A DNA stretch of 64,000 nt from Nothophaeocryptopus gaeumannii. Lineage: Eukaryota; Ascomycota; Dothideomycetes; Mycosphaerellales; Mycosphaerellaceae. The notes under the pieces were generated by a model. That model saw only the letters and a program-made list of their open reading frames with translations. It was not told where the DNA came from and did not search any database. Position 1 is the first letter of the stretch. The number at the start of each line of letters is the position of its first letter. The translations under genes were made by a program, and so were the position numbers. Location of the stretch: assembly GCA_031771865.1 (NCBI GenBank), contig JASISA010000001.1:248001-312000 (forward strand), given 5' to 3'. Positions 1-11,133 of the stretch are shown piece after piece.

Positions 1-280
1 GAAGGCGCTGGGCGATGGAGGTCTGCGTGAGAAGCGAATGTTGTTGGCTTCGGGCACGTATTGTAATCAGCAGATTGCTGATGTTGCGAGGGAGGTGTGC
101 CCGAAGTTGAGGGAGAAGATACCTATCGGTGGGTCCGGTGAAAGGGAGGCTGAGACGCACTTCAAGGTTGACTCGTCGAGTGAGGCAGAGATGCTGGGTA
201 TGAAGTGGATCAGCTTGCACGAGAGTCTCCGAGATCTTGTGCCTCAGCTCTTCGAGATTGAGATGAATGGAAACAAATAG
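1..280 (+). CDS. C-terminal end of an NAD(P)-dependent reductase/epimerase-like protein (partial)
   Basis: Only the last 92 codons are in the window; the open frame enters from the left edge at base 2 and stops at TAG 278-280. The tail has the pattern 'DSSSEAEMLGMKWISLHESL', which resembles the end of extended short-chain dehydrogenases of the cinnamoyl-CoA reductase/dihydroflavonol reductase group, where a conserved 'D.S...LLG' is followed by a helix ending in 'SL.E.' before the terminus. The catalytic Tyr-Lys and Rossmann motifs would lie upstream and cannot be seen. It converges with the FAD monooxygenase on the other strand, with a 25 bp gap. The family call rests on the C-terminal pattern only; coding status is quite secure. 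Confidence 0.6.
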   Translation, partial: KALGDGGLREKRMLLASGTYCNQQIADVAREVCPKLREKIPIGGSGEREAETHFKVDSSSEAEMLGMKWISLHESLRDLVPQLFEIEMNGNK

Positions 281-305
281 AGAAATAAGTGTTCGACAAT
301 GAGTT

Positions 306-1564
306 TTACACCGCGGCCATAGCACGCCTCTTTAGCACAGCAGAGTGCTCATTCAGACCATTGAAGTCGTGAGCGTCCAGGCAAGCTTGTCTGCTCAACA
401 ACACTGCACTTTTTGCGCGTTCTCGCGCGCGGGTCTCATACTCATTGAGGGCATTTTGCAGCGACTTCTGGCTCTCACCAACGGCTTTCAACTGAGATGC
501 TAGCTCATGAGCGTCCAGAATGCCATGATTAGCGGCCTCTCCGCGATACATGGTCATCGCATGTGCAGCGTCTCCGGCCAGAGTGATGCGACCCTGATTG
601 TCCCAAGACTGGCATGGCCAGTCCGCGAGCTTGATTTCGAGGACTTCAGTCTTGTCTGGTATCCCTTCGACAGCAGATCTCAGCATTGGATGAAACCCAC
701 GAGCTTTGGACTTCATCTGTGATAGTCGTTGGCAGTGATCACTTGGGACCTCGTCCGACGAACTCTCGACCTTCCAGGAAAGATTGATCTGTACCCGGTA
801 GTGCTCATCCGCCTTGCCTTGTGTGCCGTTTGTTGCTGGCACTTCAAGCATTGACACCCAGAGAAATACTCCACTCTCCGGATGGCTGCCTTGGAATAAG
901 AGAGGGTCGAGTGCTCTTAGTGGTGCAACTTCCTTTGGTGTCATGTCTACTGAGACGCCCACAAAGCGAACAGGTAGCTGATAGTTCGTGTAAGCGTCAG
1001 GTCGTAGGATCTGCCTTGTCTTTGAAGTGCTCCCTTCGGCGCCCACTACAATGGTGCCCTCCACGCGGCTGCCGTCTTCAAACATAGCAGCCACACCTTC
1101 AGCTCTGGCCTCGATGCTTACGAGACGTTTGGACCAATGTACGTGATCCTTCACACCTTCCAGAAGAGCTCTTCGCATCTTCTGTCTGTTGACTCGTCTT
1201 CTGGCATTGGGAGGTATACGAAACTTGGCTTCCAATGTCGCCAGATTGAGGAACAGAAAGGTTCCGGTATCTTTGCGGCCGACGTCAGGATCAACTTGGG
1301 TTTCCAGAACTGCTTCGTAGACTTTTTGTGAGAGCAGCTTCTGAAGATGTGGCAGAGCCCAATGGATTGTGATGGCCCAGCCTTGTCCTCTTGAGTCAAT
1401 TGCTGCATCCCGCTCGTAGACCTCGAATGGTATGCCGGCCTGGACACGTCAGTCTGATTCTGCCGTGGTCTGTTTGGACTCCATACCAGCTTCAAGCCGT
1501 TGGCAAGGCTAAGACCAACGATTCCAGCACCAATAATAATCACGAGAGGCTTATTGACCGACAT
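306..1564 (-). CDS. FAD-dependent aromatic-ring-type monooxygenase (two exons)
   Basis: Reads on the minus strand from ATG 1564-1562 to a stop at 306-308. One 47 bp intron (1440-1486, GTATGG...CAG) joins exon 1 (26 codons) to exon 2, giving 403 residues. The N-terminus carries the FAD dinucleotide fold GAGIVG (about residues 12-17) followed by the beta strand ending FEVYERD. The C-terminal half has the GD motif of class A flavoprotein hydroxylases (GDAAH followed by a helix with HGILDAHELA). The mid-protein FAD/NADPH 'DG' motif reads VGAEGSTS instead of the usual GADG.S, a conservative Asp-to-Glu change. These enzymes hydroxylate small aromatic or polyketide-like substrates with NAD(P)H and O2. 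It is divergent from the alpha/beta hydrolase across about 510 bp. No signal peptide is visible; a cytosolic location is inferred. Confidence 0.85.
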
Positions 1565-2073
1565 GGTCAGTACTCGTCCGTAACCACAGCTCTGCTATCG
1601 CAAGCAGAATGATATCGACTGGCCACGTCGACGGCCTTGCTGCAATACGATTCCAATACGAGTCCAATACATCTCATGCCAACTTGGTCAGCATGCGGCA
1701 GCTCTTCGCCACCTCGACAGCCCTCGCAATCGACATGCCGAGAGTGGCGGTCCGCATGATAGCAAAGATGCGACGGTGCCATTGAGGGCGATATCGATGA
1801 CAGAGGATGAGTCGATGTTGTTGTTATCAGCAGCTGCAGCCGCCGGAAAAGTGACTTTCTCCACTTCCTTGGCTCCTGCTGAGCTCGCGTCCAACTCGCG
1901 TCTCGTCTTCCGTCAGCATCTCGATAACCACGGCCAAGAACATTGCATCAGTATCGGCCGAGTCTATTGTACGCCGGTCGGACCTAATGGGCCCGGAAAT
2001 GCATGCCTATAGAGCTCAATGGAGGAGGCAGCACGAAGACGGTCACCTCTTCGCGCGATAGCCAGACGCAACC
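1565..2073. promoter_or_regulatory. Divergent intergenic region between FAD monooxygenase and alpha/beta hydrolase
   Basis: About 510 bp lie between the two divergent start codons, so this must hold both promoters. Reading frames here have no recognisable product. I could not identify a specific operator; inverted CGG-type sites for the nearby Zn2Cys6 regulator would be the expected elements. Confidence 0.5.
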
Positions 2074-3217
2074 ATGGCCAAACTCAATGGCAACGACGGC
2101 AAGCATGAAGTCTTGCAACCCATCCACCCATCTATGATCGACCGTCTAGACCCAGTCTTCGTTAAGCTCTACAATGAAAACGTAGCGAAGACGCCGCTCA
2201 AGCCGATCGATCTCGCCGCGCTTCGAAAGAGCTACTCAGTTCTCTACTCCTATGGCACAGCCCCAGCACCAGACGTAGCACGCGTGTACGACGATAAGAT
2301 CTCGATAGAAGACGGCGTGGAACTGGACATACGTGTCTACGAACCTGACACGCTCGGTCCTTGGCCAGTCTATATCGATTTCCACGGCGGAGGTTGGGGG
2401 CTAGGAGATCTGGACACCGAAGCACACATTTGCAAGCATATCTGCCACAAGGCCAAGGTAGCCGTGATAGATGTTGCGTACCGCCTGGTACCGGAGACTG
2501 CGTTTCCAGCGGGCATCACAGACTCCTACGGCGCATTGCGGTATATCTACGAGCATGGAGCAGAGAAGTTCAAGATCAATCCTACGAGAATATCGGTGGG
2601 AGGTGTCTCAGCGGGTGCTTGCATTGCACTCGCTTGCGCACATCTTGCAAGAGACACGGGCATACCGCTGAAGCTCGTAGCTGCTGGGACGCCTACCGTG
2701 GATGATATCTCACAGTATGCTTCTGCGGCTGACTCGCCTTTCGAGTCTATGCGGGAGAACGAGTTCGCGCCGACCCTCAATTGGCAGAGGTTGAAGTTCT
2801 TCGATGGTCTGAAAAATAGCTCGATTGCTGAGGATCAGAAGGGTCGTGTTGGCTGGTTCAAGAATGTATTTCAGGCACCAAACTTTACGAGTCTTCCTAG
2901 GACCGTGGTGTTCACAGCTGGCGCAGATCCATTGAGGTATGCCGCAAAAGAGTCTTTTATACGTGGTTATGATTGACGCGTCGTAGGGATGAAGGCGAAC
3001 GATATGCACAGCTACTCGCAGAACATGGCAACGAGGTGGTGCTCAAGAGATACCCAGGCGTTCCTCATCCATTCATGTAAGTTACCTACCTAGTCTCTGC
3101 AAGTACGCGTCCCTTCTGACCTTTATGCGCAGGCATATGGACAAGGACCTTTGGCAGGCGAGAGACTTCATCGACAGAACGGCTAAGGAGATCAAGGTGG
3201 CTTTGCACGAGTATTGA
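2074..3217 (+). CDS. Alpha/beta hydrolase of the hormone-sensitive lipase (HSL) type, three exons
   Basis: ATG 2074 sits in a good context (CAACCATGG). Two introns, 2937-2986 (50 bp) and 3077-3132 (56 bp), are needed to join the frames; the product is 345 residues. The oxyanion-hole motif HGGGW is at residues 104-108, the nucleophile elbow G-V-S-A-G has Ser179 (the family norm is GDSAG), Asp285 lies in ADPLRDEG, and His315 lies in GVPHPFM. The first intron falls inside the DPLRDEG acid motif, and only the spliced product contains both acid and histidine, which supports the gene model. The family hydrolyses short or medium acyl esters and lactones. It sits between a monooxygenase and a Zn2Cys6 regulator, which suggests hydrolysis of an oxygenated intermediate. 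No secretion signal is visible. Confidence 0.88.
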
Positions 3218-3356
3218 GGCCAGATGAGAGTAAATGACCTCAAAGGCTCAGTCTCAGAACCGACATTGACGCTGGCTGGTGGTCTTGTTGTTGTTAACGG
3301 CAACGCTCCCGGTCTACATGAGCAATGCAAGAATGCACATTTAGCGCTATCCTCCA

Positions 3357-5809
3357 ATGCATGCCAACACGGACAATGTGGTCTCTTCGCTCCGCTCTTG
3401 GGTGCGAGTCTGCGTACCGCGTTTTCTTAAAAGACGCTCGGTAGATAGCGAGCTGAAGCTCATGGATGCCCGCAATCTCATCAATCTCCCCACTTTCGAG
3501 CAGATACGGCAACAGAGCATCGCCCGAGATCCGAGCGACAGCCTTTCCTCCACCAACTTCGGCATCCGGATGCAATCATCAGGACATGCCAATCTACCCG
3601 GTCGAGATGGCACAATGAGGGACATCGCACTCGAAAATACCACACAAGTTTCAAAGGACAATCAGCAGGTTGCCTCAAGCCTGAACAAGGCTTGCGAGTC
3701 ATGCCGGACATCCAAGCTGCGCTGCATCTTAATTGACGATGATGAGGACGAAGACAGTATTTGCAAGAGATGCAAAGCAACGGGGCGAGCGTGTGTATTC
3801 AAGTCGCCGAGAACGCGGCAAAGGCGAAAGCTGCATGTCGATGCCAGAGTGGCCGAGTTGGAGAGGCAGCTGCGAGCGCTCCGAGTTCAGCTACATCAAG
3901 CACAGCACCCAAACGACTCTGGAGCATATGCTACGCCTCCAGGTGCGAGCACTCTGCGCTTTGAAGCTCCAGTGACTCCTGCGTCCTGGCCCCGGAAGGC
4001 TCCTGCTACATCACAGGATCTTTTGTCCATCACAGTCTCTTCGAAGTTCAATACTACTCCAAAATCCACACACAAGACGTTGCAAACTCACGAAGCTACG
4101 CACGATGATGTGATCGTTCGAGGCGTAATCAGCCTACATCAAGCAGATCAACTAGTTCGGGCGTACTTCAAAGACTTCGCATCTCAGTACCCCTTTGTCA
4201 CTTTGCCATCCCTGCGGGACACAGACACGTTACGAGTCCACAGGCCTGCGACCTTTCTGGCAATCCTAGCTGCTGCTAGTGCTACATCAACTTCTGAACT
4301 CAATACCACTCTCAGTCATGAGCTCCTTGGTTTGCTGGCTCGCCGGATCATGCTCGATGGAGAGCATACGCTGGATCTGGTGCAGGCAGTAATTGTTCTG
4401 ACGATATGGTATGCACCTTTGGACAAGTTCGAAAGCCTGCGACACTATCAATTCGCACATCTGGCCGCCACCATAGCGATGGACATCGGCATTGGCGACG
4501 AACCTCATAACTCTGAGCACTTCGGACAGAGCGAAGACGTTTGGGAACGCCGAAGGACGCTTCTCGCGGTCTATCACCTGTGTACCGGAATATCAGTGAC
4601 AACTGGAAGATCGAAGATGCTACGATTTACTCCGTATATGCAGAAGTGCATTTCCCTCTTCAAGAATCGACCGGACATATCTTACCAGGACAGATGGTTC
4701 GTTGCCTGGGTCGAGCTGCAAAGGCTGACTGAAGTTGCAGCCGATGAATTCTTTCTCACACCCATTGACATTACCAAATCTGAGAATCAGACCTTGGTCG
4801 TCGACTTCTGTGCAACGCTCGACAGGTGGAGGGATGATCATGGCTTGAACTTGAATGGTATGCTGAGCTGAATTCATCCTTGGCAATTCTAACAATGATT
4901 AGGAGCATTAGAGATCCACTACCATTATGTTCGAGCACTGGTTCTATGCGTAGTGCTCTACGTGGACCATGAAATGAATGATTTCCGACCTCCCTTCCGA
5001 GTGCGACCATTGGATGCCCCAGCACCTCCTTCGGCCGCACTAACGCCTTTCGTCACGAGAACAGTAATCGCGCTTGTCGAAAGTTTACACGCCGCGCTGG
5101 ATGCCTTTCTTCTCTACGACTCGGTTAGCTTGTTGGCGGCACCCATGGTGAGCATTTCGGAAGTTTCCTTGTATCGAGGCCGCTGAACAGCTTACGATGT
5201 CAGATCTACTACATTCGGACGCTACACCCTTTGTCGGTGATGCTAATGCTGGACATGGCGTCTCGTCGTCCAAGCAGTGAGCTTGGCAAGATACTGGATC
5301 AAGGTGCTCTCAAGGTTCAGTCCTACTTTGATGCTCTCAAAGATATGCTCACGAAGTCGGCCGATCACGAGAGGTGCAAGACACCCGCGCAGTTCTTAGC
5401 CATCATTGGCAAAATGGAGGGTTGGTGGCATATTCAGATCCAGCATGCCGCGGAGGAAGCCGACCTGAGGCCGTTCGCGAAGAGTCAAGCGGAATCGCAT
5501 ACGCATTCGCACCCTGACCAGCCAAAGAAGAGCCGCAGAAACAATGCGACTTTCAGGAACTTGGCCCTGCCAGATGACGCAACAGATGCTCCTGCGTTCA
5601 CTGCCGCCATTGGACGCATCTCCAGTGATCCAGTATCGCAACATACGGCTCCAGAAGAAGAGATACCTCTAGATGCAGTGGAGGGCAACTTCCTGATGGA
5701 CGATTGGGTCTTGAACATGAATCAAGATCCTGCCTCTTTCCTAATGCCAGAGGTCAATTGGGCCATGCCTAACACCCAGGACGTGACGCTGGATAACAAT
5801 TGCTCATGA
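3357..5809 (+). CDS. Zn2Cys6 fungal-specific transcription factor (three exons)
   Basis: Exons 3357-4857, 4903-5147 and 5204-5809 are joined across introns of 45 and 56 bp and encode 783 residues. The binuclear zinc cluster is complete: Cys113, 116, 123, 136, 139 and 146 (C-x2-C-x6-C-x12-C-x2-C-x6-C), with an acidic insert DDDEDED in the long loop. It is followed by a basic stretch and a short coiled-coil-like dimerisation helix ending ELERQLRALRVQL. The large middle region has the alpha-helical character of the fungal regulatory (MHR) domain, and the tail is acidic. Proteins of this type bind CGG-containing sites in the nucleus. Its place between an esterase and a GST makes it a candidate pathway-specific regulator. 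The start is uncertain; later in-frame ATGs exist before the zinc cluster. Confidence 0.88.
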
Positions 5810-6419
5810 TTCAGCAGAGTTTCCGAGAAAGCGCGCTGAAATGGATTCCATATCATGGCTTGCGTGGAGATACTGTCAATTGTACAGCGATTCTACACAG
5901 TCTCTCCGGGCTACGATCGAAACCACCCCGGCTGCTGCAAGTCCATCTGCGATCCAGATCCTTCGTCTCCTTCGTTGCCACAAAGCTACCCTAGATGTCC
6001 TGAACAGGCTGCTTGAGTGGCCCTCCTACCAGTCGCAGCTCTCGAAAACAGCCAGCACGCTTTTGACTCAAAGAGCAGAAGTACACTGAGTGGTCAGTAC
6101 AGTTGACACAGCTGCAAGCTCTCCTTAATACCGCTAAAGTCTTTACGCGCGTATGTGGTTGCCTTCTGGCCGATTTTGCGGAGCTAGAAGTCTTGTTGTC
6201 TTTCGTTTGGAGCTGGAGCTCTTGAAAAGGCATCGATCTGTCAACACACTGCTCCATATGAGCTTAATCCAGATACTGCTCCAGCCCACCACTACTGCAC
6301 TATTACGCTTCGTGGAAAAAGAAGACTTCAGATCCACTTTCAAGTGCAGCATCGTTAGAGGACTCGGGCACTTTGCTTGTCGCATTTTCAATCCGAGCAC
6401 CGGCAACAACAAAATAAAA
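5810..6419. other. Intergenic: 3' end of Zn2Cys6 gene and GST promoter
   Basis: About 610 bp with short chance frames only. The last 20 bases before the GST start are A-rich (CAACAACAAAATAAAA), as is common for fungal start sites. Nothing else recognised. Confidence 0.5.
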
Positions 6420-7215
6420 ATGTCGCAAGACATCATCCTTTACGACATACCCAGCAAAGGCCGCCCTGCTTGCTGGTCCATGAATGCTTGGAAAGGTCCG
6501 TCTTTGTGCCGATGTTTTATCACATCGCCACTCCATCTAACAATTTTCACAAGCACGCCTTGTCCTCAACTACAAATCCCTCCCTTACCGAACAGAATGG
6601 ACCGAATACCCTGAAATCGCACCCAAGTTCAAATCTTTCGGCATCCCTCCCAACCCGAAGGACGTCAATCCGATATGCGAATATTCCATCCCTACAATCC
6701 GTCTCCCGGATGGAATCTACGTTATGGATTCATTCAAAATCGCCGCTGAGCTGGAAAAGTGGTATCCCGAGCCCTCTCTTCATCTGGACAACGGCTATGT
6801 AGATCGAGCAAAGGCTGCTATCCGGACAGCTTTCTTCCCTCTTGTGCCAGTGCTTTGCGTGAGGACGCCTGAGCTGCTCCTCAACGACGGCTATCCGAAA
6901 GAATGGTTCCTCGAAACAAGACCGAAGATGTTTGGCATGTCGATGGAGGCTATGGGCAGAGTGAGCATTGATCATGTCTGGGAGAAGGTTGTACCGGAAT
7001 TGGATCAGATGAGTGAAATCTTGAACGAAAATGTAGATGGCCCGTATGTCATGGGCAAGGAAGTGAGTTTTGCGGATTTTGTGCTTGCTGCTTTGTGGGT
7101 TTGTATCGAGAAGTTGGATAAGGATGGAGATTTCTATGAGAGGTTGATGAAGCATGATGAGCGGTTTTGGAGGCATTATGAGGCTTGTGAGACGTGGATG
7201 GCAAGGGACGACTAG
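6420..7215 (+). CDS. Glutathione S-transferase-like protein (two exons)
   Basis: ATG 6420 opens a short exon ending at 6495; a 58 bp intron (6496-6553) leads to exon 2, giving 245 residues. The N-terminal thioredoxin-like half has YDIPSKGRPACWS and then WKARLVLNYKSLPYRTEW, the pattern of fungal GSTs related to the bacterial beta-etherase/GstA group. The strand 'SIPTIRLPDG.YVMDS' carries the cis-Pro and the glutathione-binding acidic/Ser pair. The helical C-terminal half has the 'GPYVMGKEVSFADFVLAALW' N-capping segment of GSTs. Such enzymes conjugate or reduce glutathione-linked substrates in the cytosol. It ends 90 bp before the convergent glucanase gene. The position beside oxygenases fits detoxification or cluster tailoring, which is an inference. 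Confidence 0.85.
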
Positions 7216-7305
7216 TCTGGGTCGTTCATGGATGAATGGGAGAACATCTACACTCTGTCAGTTAATATCGACATTAGAAATAATTGCTTTTCCACAGAAG
7301 CTCTA

Positions 7306-8643
7306 TTAACATCCTCCTACGCAGACTGTCAACTGCTGTGGATTGCCATCCGCAAGCGTGCCACTTTGGTCTTGTCCTCCAGTAGGATTCACATCGTCAT
7401 AGCTGAAAGCATATCCATGTCCATCAGGCTCATTCTGATGTACTATAGCACTATACCAGTTCTGCGGCGCACTCTTGTAGTAAGTACTAGCAGCAGGACC
7501 AGGTTGCATGTTTCCTCCGCTCGTCATCAGAGTTCCTCTGTTGAAGGCAGCACACAACCTAGGAACGACAGCCCGATGGACCCCATTATCAGAACCTTGA
7601 ATCGCGAATGCTCCAGAGTTACAGCCGAAGATGTCACCTGCGGTGGGCTTAGCGTAGCTACGGTTGTCGCCGTTGCAAGAGAGCTGGCCGTTCGAGACGC
7701 GACATCCGACTTGGCCGGCGGAGGATTGCGTATCGATTGTGAGCGTGTTCGTGGTGTAGTAGTTCCATACTTGGTCTACGTATGAAGACCAGTAGTTGCT
7801 GAAGGCTCCATTTCCGGCAGCTTGATATGGGAAAGAGGCCACAGCTCTCAAGGCGCCACCGTTTGAGCCGGCTTGGCAGAGGTTGCCCCATGGTTGGCCG
7901 TCTCGATTCTGTTGCTGTTGCAAGGCGTTGCAAATTGTTGGGACGCTGCCGGATCGAAGACCTTTGACTGTTCTGGTTTGGCCGTTTGCGGTGAGGGACA
8001 TGCCCAATGCGAGGCCGACGAAGTCTACGTAGCTGATGTTGGCGTATAGACCACCGGAGTTGTTTGTGAGCTCTACGAAGCCCCAGTCGATTCCGGCACT
8101 TGGATCTTGTGGGTTGGCGAAGGAGGGCTGAACTTGACCTGGAGTGTTGGTGGCTGGGTTCCACACGGAGTAGAAGTGGAGGTTGCCTCTGGCGAACCAG
8201 ACACGGGCGGCAGTGAGGTAGTCTGGGAGCGTAATTTGGGTCGTGGAACCTGGCGCGCCATTGAGGGGAATGGCAATGTTGGCGGTGACTTCCCGAGGTG
8301 TTGAGTAGCTGGAATCGCATGGAGGGTAGTAGAATTGGCCGTTAACCTGGACGAAAACAATACGGCCCGAGGGATCCAGGCCTGTGACATATGCATTGAC
8401 CGCTCCGCCAATATTGTTGACGAGTGATAGTGGAAGCCGAGAGTTGCCTTGAGCCATCTTTACTACGCCATGCTTAGCGGTAGCGTTGTTGGGAGTGGCA
8501 TCGGAATTCGTAGCGTTCAAGGTGTTATCCTTCGTGATGACAATGTTCTGAACAGTTCCTGGATGTACAGGAACGATCGGTGCGGCGAAGGTGTTTCCGA
8601 CTATGACGGCCAGCGCCAGGCATGAGCTGAAATAAGCACGCAT
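7306..8643 (-). CDS. Secreted GH64-type beta-1,3-glucanase
   Basis: The minus-strand frame begins at ATG 8643-8641 and stops at TAA 7306-7308; 445 residues, no intron needed. The first 20 residues (MRAYFSSCLALAVIVGNTFA) are a clear signal peptide. The mature protein has the thaumatin-like/GH64 fold signatures: DYLTAARVWFARGNLHFYSV, the SYVDF..L strand, a TICN helix start, and the C-terminal YDDVNPTGGQDQSG block ending QLTVCVGG. Family members release laminari-oligosaccharides (classically the pentaose) from beta-1,3-glucan, so the product acts outside the cell or in the wall. An open frame extends upstream but lacks a plausible leader, which is why the internal ATG before the signal peptide was chosen. 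It is convergent with the GST. Confidence 0.85.
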   Translation of the reverse strand: MRAYFSSCLALAVIVGNTFAAPIVPVHPGTVQNIVITKDNTLNATNSDATPNNATAKHGVVKMAQGNSRLPLSLVNNIGGAVNAYVTGLDPSGRIVFVQVNGQFYYPPCDSSYSTPREVTANIAIPLNGAPGSTTQITLPDYLTAARVWFARGNLHFYSVWNPATNTPGQVQPSFANPQDPSAGIDWGFVELTNNSGGLYANISYVDFVGLALGMSLTANGQTRTVKGLRSGSVPTICNALQQQQNRDGQPWGNLCQAGSNGGALRAVASFPYQAAGNGAFSNYWSSYVDQVWNYYTTNTLTIDTQSSAGQVGCRVSNGQLSCNGDNRSYAKPTAGDIFGCNSGAFAIQGSDNGVHRAVVPRLCAAFNRGTLMTSGGNMQPGPAASTYYKSAPQNWYSAIVHQNEPDGHGYAFSYDDVNPTGGQDQSGTLADGNPQQLTVCVGGC

Positions 8644-9609
8644 GTTTGATGCTATAAAGAGTGACTTTTGAATATCGGGGTAATGACTGTGGGCTCGAAG
8701 GCCTAAACAAGGTGTCGAGCTGCAAATGAATGTGGTGCTCAAAAGCGTGATGATTGTGTAGGTCCAACATACCTTATATGCCTTTCCAGATGTATGCGTC
8801 GGCACCTATCCACTCCCAATCTGGGACCCAGAAAAGAGACCAACGCTACCGCCGAGGCTGCTTTCTTGTCCTCAAGACCATAATCTGAAGCTACGCTGGA
8901 CGTATGGAGGTACGGCGGCATGGCTGTAACATGGTGGCTGCGCCAAACATGAAAGGCCGAAAGATGGAACTCTGCGGCCCGGTGATCTGGAAGACTTGCA
9001 TGCGAAAGCGCAGTGAGCCGTAAGGGCCCTTGCATCTTGACTGGCCATCAGCGCTCATTGCTAGTGGCGCTCAGGAGGACTTTCCGGGTCGCCGTGGAAT
9101 AGGAGCCGATGAGGTGGAGTGCCGTGGGCTTGAAAGCTGTTCGGAACGAAGTTGAAGTTCAAGTTGAAGAGGTCGACATGTCAAATGTGATTGGTTGAGG
9201 AGGAGGGCAAATTGCGAACCTTGTTTTGATCAATTGCGCGATGGAACCCGCCAAGGCGGAGCGCTAGAAATCGAAGGCGAAAGCACTCTAATAAGAAGCC
9301 TCTGATTCTCCAATGGCCAGTAATCTGAGCATAATACAATGCTCGAAGGTCTATAGGAAGTCGTTTGTTCCTGAACCGGTTTCCGTATATTTGTTAGCCA
9401 ACTTAGCAGGCCCGATCGGGCAGGTACGGGGATTTCTCTTATACAGGAGAACGCCATGGTCGATCACTCGCGGAGCACCTCAACCTCAGAAAGTCTCCGA
9501 CCTTGTGATCCGAAATCCCCGCTGTGTGATGAGAGCCGGGCGCTCAACGAAGTTGAGCTAGCTTGATAAGGAAGGCTGTTTGTAGGGTAGGTCTCCGCCT
9601 TACCGGCCT
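8644..9609. other. Intergenic: glucanase promoter and 3' flank of FMO
   Basis: Nearly 1 kb without a convincing gene. Both neighbours are on the minus strand, so this holds the glucanase promoter and the FMO terminator. Base composition is like the neighbouring genes and no RIP signature is present. Confidence 0.5.
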
Positions 9610-11133
9610 TCAAAGGCGAGACTTGATCTGGTCTGGCCGTTTCTCGTTTCCCTCCTCAACCTTCCTCTTCTCATTCTCACACCATTTCACAGTGGCCTGA
9701 ATACCCTCTTGAAAAGCATGCAACCACTGCTTCTGGAATCGAGGCAAGACTCTACCTGTTGTGCCTGGCGAAGGTGGCCCAGCTAGTTCTCGCAGCGTCT
9801 CAAAGTATTCCTCCCAGTTCGAAGCAATGCTGAAAAAGGCTTTCCCGCTACCTTTTTCGGCTTCTCGCTTCTTCTCCCAATAGTACATGTCATCTTTCCG
9901 AGGGAGCTGGAAGCGACCTGCCAGATATCGTGCGATCGCTACGGCTTGGTATTCGAAGACGCGGAATGTGAAGCCACCGGCCACCATCCCGACGAATGTG
10001 AGAGTTGGGTCGTCGATGGTGAAGATGTGCTGGTACGCCCTTCGCATGTGCCTGGGTGAGACATCGATGTGTGGGAGGAAGGGGAAGCTGAAATTGTAGC
10101 CTGTCGCAAAGAGGATGACATCCACGTCTGATACCGTAGAGCCGTCGCTGAGTGTGACACTGCCAGTCAGGGCGTCTAGCGAAGAGATGGGCGGTTTGAT
10201 GAGAATGTCCGGGTGCAGAAAGGGAGTCCAACCGAATGCCGCTATCGGTGTTCGGACCGAGGCGATCGCTTGGCCTTTGCAGACCTGTCTGATTTCGTGC
10301 AAGGCATCGAATACTGAGACAGAGCCTCCGACTACGATGACCCTTTTGCCTCGAAAGTCCTCACGACTTCGAAAGTGTTTCGCGTGCATGACGCGCTCTG
10401 GGAAGGTGGTGCAGTATTCCAGCAGACCAGGAAGCTCGGGAATGAAGGGCACGTTGTAGTGGCCAGTAGCAACAACTAAAGCATCGAACCTCTCCTGCCA
10501 CCAGTAGTCGTCGGTCTTCGCAGGCTGCGATTTACGAAGCGTGAGGGTCCATCCGTCCGCGTGCTTCTCTGCAAGCTCGACAGTCGTGCTGTACTCAACA
10601 AGTCCTTGGTACCCGTTACGATTGATGAGACTTGTGACCCAATCTTGGAGAAGCGAGCCATGTCGAAAAGGCGTCGTTGGCCCGTACTTGGTCAAGGTCC
10701 CAGGATGAAGTGGACCATCTTCGATAGGCTCCTGAGAGTAGGCCATGACCTCTAAGCTCATATTCGTGTGCAGATTTGCCCACGATGGAGTGTCAGAGAA
10801 GCGATGCTCGTGTGAGCTGACACACGGCTTTCGGGGAGTGCGAGCTGGCAGTCTCTCTGGTATGTCCACAGTACGGTCTTCGGTGCGCTTGATGATTCCA
10901 TGGACGGATGTCATGAATGGCTTGTGTTCCGCTTGATAGACCCTGAAGATGTTCAGCTCGAATGCCACAGCAGAGATAGATGCCATATTGTACTACCATG
11001 CACCGCCGGCGACCTCTTGTCTTTCAAAAAGTCGAATAGCGTCGAAACCTTGCTCTTTTGCGAGGGCATCTATGGCAATTGCGCCTGCAGGACCAGCTCC
11101 GATAATGGCCACTCGCCGTATGGACCGGGTCAT
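9610..11133 (-). CDS. Flavin-containing (FMO/Baeyer-Villiger-type) monooxygenase, two exons
   Basis: Starts at ATG 11133-11131; exon 1 (10997-11133) is joined to exon 2 (9610-10942) across a 54 bp intron, giving 489 residues. The first dinucleotide fold GAGPAG lies at residues 12-17 and continues to the E..GG.W motif (EVAGGAW then VYQAE across the splice). The second, NADPH-binding fold is VVGGSVSVFD at about 249-258. An FMO-identifying pattern F-x5-H-x3-F occurs just before it (FPERVMHAKHF), and two ATG(H/Y) hinges appear at about 204 and 325. Such enzymes oxygenate nitrogen or sulfur atoms, or insert oxygen next to ketones to make esters. An esterase lies about 6 kb away, so a Baeyer-Villiger/ester-cleavage pairing is possible but unproven. 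It is the last gene before the RIP island. Confidence 0.86.

Noticed and set aside
6143..6614. Open frames on both strands in the GST promoter
   Set aside because: They overlap the well-supported first GST exon and intron in the wrong frame and have no domain.
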